Positions 5,931 to 7,032 of a stretch of 7,032 nt of DNA are shown here, piece after piece (the stretch's first letter is position 1; each line of letters starts with the position of its first letter). The notes below the pieces were generated by a model that saw only the letters and a program-made list of their open reading frames with translations, was not told where the DNA came from and did no database searches. A program made the translations under genes and the position numbers. Source of the DNA: Gallionellaceae bacterium. GTDB taxonomy: Bacteria; Pseudomonadota; Gammaproteobacteria; Burkholderiales; Gallionellaceae. Location: assembly GCA_030690855.1 (NCBI GenBank), contig JAUYFR010000206.1:1-7032 (forward strand), in the 5' to 3' direction.

Positions 5931-6268
5931 TTACCGAAAAAATCACACTGCCTATTGGCGTGGAAAAAAATGGGGTGCTGCATCGCGAGGTTGTTTTACG
6001 ACCTCAAAAAGTGCGTGACTCTATCGACGCACTGGAGGATGAGCGTGCCGCTAAAAACGAAAGCTATCTGGGCTTGCTGATGCAGGTTAAACAGATTGAG
6101 AGTTTTGGCACATTAAAGGCGGATGAAGTTAACGCCGAACTATTGCTCGATCTCTACGATGTGGATATGCAGGCTTTGATGGAGGGCGCAGCTAAACTGC
6201 GCGAGCGTCTGAGCACCTTTCGAGGAGCGGGTGAAACGCCTGCGCCGGCTGCAACTCACGCTGCTTAA
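5927..6268 (+). CDS. Tail assembly chaperone, unshifted product (Mu gp41-like)
   Basis: 113 residues. MITEKITLPIGVEKNGVLHREVVLRPQKVRDSIDALED followed by a mostly helical part with ELLLDLYDVDMQALMEGAAKL is the gp41-type tail assembly chaperone pattern (phage TAC family). Such proteins coat the tape measure protein during tail polymerisation and are made as a short form and, by programmed frameshifting, a longer form. The last 15 residues of the short form (RGAGETPAPAATHAA) are low complexity, as is usual for the non-shifted end. The ATG overlaps the tube stop by four bases; GAGG (5916-5919) is 7 nt upstream. The ORF overlaps a second open frame from 6213, discussed in the extension entry. Position between tube and tape measure is as expected. 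Confidence 0.85.
   Translation: MITEKITLPIGVEKNGVLHREVVLRPQKVRDSIDALEDERAAKNESYLGLLMQVKQIESFGTLKADEVNAELLLDLYDVDMQALMEGAAKLRERLSTFRGAGETPAPAATHAA
6215..6223 (+). other. Candidate +1 programmed frameshift site in the tail chaperone gene
   Basis: The unshifted frame reads ACC TTT CGA. A +1 slip of the phenylalanine tRNA from TTT to TTC pairs at least as well, and CGA is a poorly decoded A-site codon. This joins 98 chaperone residues to 65 residues of the second frame (EERVKRLRRLQ...). No heptanucleotide suited to -1 shifting is seen, and -1 would give the wrong frame. A -2 shift elsewhere in 6213-6268 is the alternative. Confidence 0.4.
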
Positions 6269-6419
6269 AATCGGGCTAGATTGGATTGCGGTACAAGATA
6301 TTGGTGAGGTTGAGGCAATCGCATTGCTGGATGCTTACGGTTCTTTAACTGCCCCAGTTAAAGAGGAGTCCGGTAGTCGATTTGTTTCCAGCCGAAAAAA
6401 AACGGGCGACCTGATTTGA
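6231..6419 (+). CDS. Tail assembly chaperone frameshift extension (gp41 C-terminal frame)
   Basis: This frame is open from 6213 (after TGA at 6210) to TGA at 6417-6419 and overlaps the chaperone end. Its protein, RLRRLQLTLLKIGLDWIAVQ and then EAIALLDAYGSL, fits the small helical extension domain of tail assembly chaperones: basic helix, hydrophobic residue-Gly-x-Trp, acidic EA, then leucines. It would be reached by a +1 or -2 shift from the chaperone, giving a protein of about 163 residues if the shift occurs at 6218-6220. As a free-standing gene it could only start at GTG 6231, with GAGGAG 3 nt before, too close for good initiation. The last residues (RKKTGDLI) are encoded by the left arm and loop of the terminator at 6397-6439, so the original C-terminus may have been replaced. 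Confidence 0.65.
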   Translation: MKRLRRLQLTLLKIGLDWIAVQDIGEVEAIALLDAYGSLTAPVKEESGSRFVSSRKKTGDLI

Positions 6420-6439
6420 TTTTGGGTCGCCCGTTTTTT
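6397..6439. terminator. Strong bidirectional intrinsic terminator
   Basis: A perfect 15-bp stem: AAAAAACGGGCGACC (6397-6411) with GGTCGCCCGTTTTTT (6425-6439), 13-nt loop. The nine-bp GC-rich core is flanked by A/T tracts on both sides, so it works in both directions: on the plus strand (T-tract 6434-6439, more Ts after) for the chaperone message, and on the minus strand (eight Ts from 6402 down to 6395) for the small gene ending at 6438. Its presence inside a late operon before the tape measure gene is unusual. Confidence 0.9.
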
Positions 6440-6611
6440 AATTTTTCCAGATGAGGCTTGTAGCAGAGGCGATGACGATGAATACGACAAAAAGCAAAAA
6501 CAACGGCATCGACGCAGCCATTAACCAATTGCCAAAAAAAGCCCACACGACCGCTAGAGCGGCGGCGACTAAAGCCATTGCAAGCAGGTCGGCAAGGGTT
6601 AGGTTTTTCAT
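6438..6611 (-). CDS. Small two-helix membrane protein, moron-like, function unknown
   Basis: 57 residues on the minus strand, MKNLTLADLLAMALVAAALA followed by VVWAFFGNW and a second hydrophobic stretch to the C-terminus (LIWKN). Two membrane helices are predicted by eye: about residues 9-26 and 30-54, with a short GNW turn. The frame is open further upstream to 6827, but that part runs against the tape measure gene, so ATG 6609-6611 is the likely start. No Shine-Dalgarno precedes it; a promoter-like sequence places +1 near the ATG (see that entry). The stop codon abuts the terminator stem, which serves it. Being on the opposite strand, with own promoter and terminator, inside tail genes, it has the layout of a moron gene. 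No family recognised. A plus-strand ORF (6478-6624, 48 residues, basic) overlaps it and is less convincing. Confidence 0.55.
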   Translation of the reverse strand: MKNLTLADLLAMALVAAALAVVWAFFGNWLMAASMPLFLLFVVFIVIASATSLIWKN

Positions 6612-6617
6612 GCGAGG

Positions 6618-6646
6618 AGTATAGCTTATGAGCAAAAATTTGGAAA
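6618..6646 (-). promoter_or_regulatory. Putative sigma70-like promoter for the minus-strand small gene (leaderless start)
   Basis: On the minus strand TTTCCA (6646-6641, 4 of 6 to TTGACA) and TATACT (6623-6618, 5 of 6 to TATAAT) are 17 bp apart. The -10 ends 6 nt before the ATG at 6611, so transcription would begin at about the A of the start codon. This could explain the missing ribosome binding site. The boxes lie inside the start region of the tape measure gene. Short matches occur by chance, hence low confidence. Confidence 0.3.
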
Positions 6647-7032
6647 TCGCGCTATCCCTGCTACTGAAAGGCCAGCAGGCCGTCATTTCAGGAGTGCGTG
6701 CGGTTGGTCGTGGAATTTCCGGCATGGGGGATACCGCACGCGGCGCAACCGGCGAGATGAAGCGCCTGTACGAGGCCGCCAACGGATTTTCTACCGCATC
6801 CAAGCTGATTGGTTTGGCGGGCGGCACTGCTCTGCTGAAAAATACGGAAGATACCGTGTTGGCTTTTCAACGCTTGCAGCTGGAACTCAAACAGACTGCC
6901 GGGCTGACTAAAGAGCAAGTCGCTCAAATCAGTAATTATTCCAAAGAATCGGCAGCGGCCATGCTGTCCACACCCACGCAGATGATGGCGGGTGCGGTAG
7001 CGCTGGCGAATGCCGGAATGAAATTTGAAACC
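6628..7032 (+). CDS. Tail tape measure protein, N-terminal part, 3' truncated by window end
   Basis: The frame is open from ATG 6628 to the last base (135 residues) without a stop, so it is the beginning of a long gene. AGGAG (6615-6619) lies 8 nt upstream. The N-terminal helix (SKNLEIALSLLLKGQQAVISG), a Gly/Ala-rich region, then FQRLQLELKQTAGLTKEQVAQ (about residues 81-101), and the SKESAAAMLSTPTQMMAGAVALANAGM segment match the N-terminal core of phage tail tape measure proteins (TP901 type), in which AF-x-L-hydrophobic-x-x-L-x(n)-TGLTKEQ is followed by a segment with a Thr/Ser-Pro and LA-x-AG. It sets tail length and is assembled with the chaperone encoded upstream. The position after the tube and chaperone genes is typical. 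Confidence 0.85.
   Translation, partial: MSKNLEIALSLLLKGQQAVISGVRAVGRGISGMGDTARGATGEMKRLYEAANGFSTASKLIGLAGGTALLKNTEDTVLAFQRLQLELKQTAGLTKEQVAQISNYSKESAAAMLSTPTQMMAGAVALANAGMKFET

Noticed and set aside
6478..6624. 48-residue basic plus-strand ORF opposite the small membrane protein gene
   Set aside because: Only a weak GAGG upstream and Ala/Lys/Arg-rich content expected opposite a hydrophobic gene; the terminator position favours the minus strand. Not excluded.
6612..6827. N-terminal extension of the minus-strand small gene
   Set aside because: It is antisense to the tape measure start and hydrophilic, unlike the membrane part; the inner ATG at 6611 makes a complete two-helix protein.

Overview
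The window is part of the late (virion-morphogenesis) operon of a Mu-like, contractile-tailed prophage or phage. Gene order and family signatures match the Mu head-tail order: protease/scaffold, decoration protein, major capsid, gp35-like, gp36 (DUF1320), gp37 (DUF1834), gp38 (DUF2635), tail sheath (gpL), tail tube (gpM), gp41-type tail assembly chaperone, tape measure. Both ends are cut: the first gene enters from upstream without its N-terminus, and the tape measure gene runs off the right edge. Base composition is moderately GC-rich. An intergenic repeat built from GTCGGG/CCCGAC hairpins flanked by TGTAGG/CCTACA resembles repeats I associate with Betaproteobacteria (for example Gallionella/Nitrosomonas relatives). 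That host assignment is an inference from style, not proof.

Layout: 2-775 holds the C-terminal part of the prohead protease, with a nested in-frame scaffold start at 293. Positions 804-1145 encode a DUF2190-type decoration protein and 1207-2265 the major capsid protein, which carries an unexpected signal-peptide-like N-terminus. A GC-rich hairpin at 2293-2314 separates the head genes from a block of small connector/tail-completion genes (2334-3747). A second hairpin (3763-3787) precedes gp38 and the sheath (3825-5476). A third, repeat-like double hairpin (5485-5544) separates sheath from tube. Tube and chaperone overlap by ATGA (5556-6268). The chaperone is followed by an overlapping ORF in another frame (to 6419), which looks like the product of programmed frameshifting. 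A strong bidirectional terminator (6397-6439) and a small two-helix membrane-protein gene on the minus strand (6438-6611) are wedged between the chaperone and the tape measure gene (6628 to the edge).

Together the genes would build the capsid (scaffold, protease, coat, cement), the head-tail connection (gp36-gp38) and the contractile tail (sheath, tube, chaperone, ruler). The most interesting part is 6200-6650: a probable +1/-2 frameshift, a terminator whose stem lies inside the frameshifted reading frame, and a minus-strand moron-like gene. This raises the possibility that frameshifting and terminator read-through are coupled. No stretch of more than 300 bases lacks a gene, and I saw no tRNA, rRNA, CRISPR or insertion-sequence transposase.
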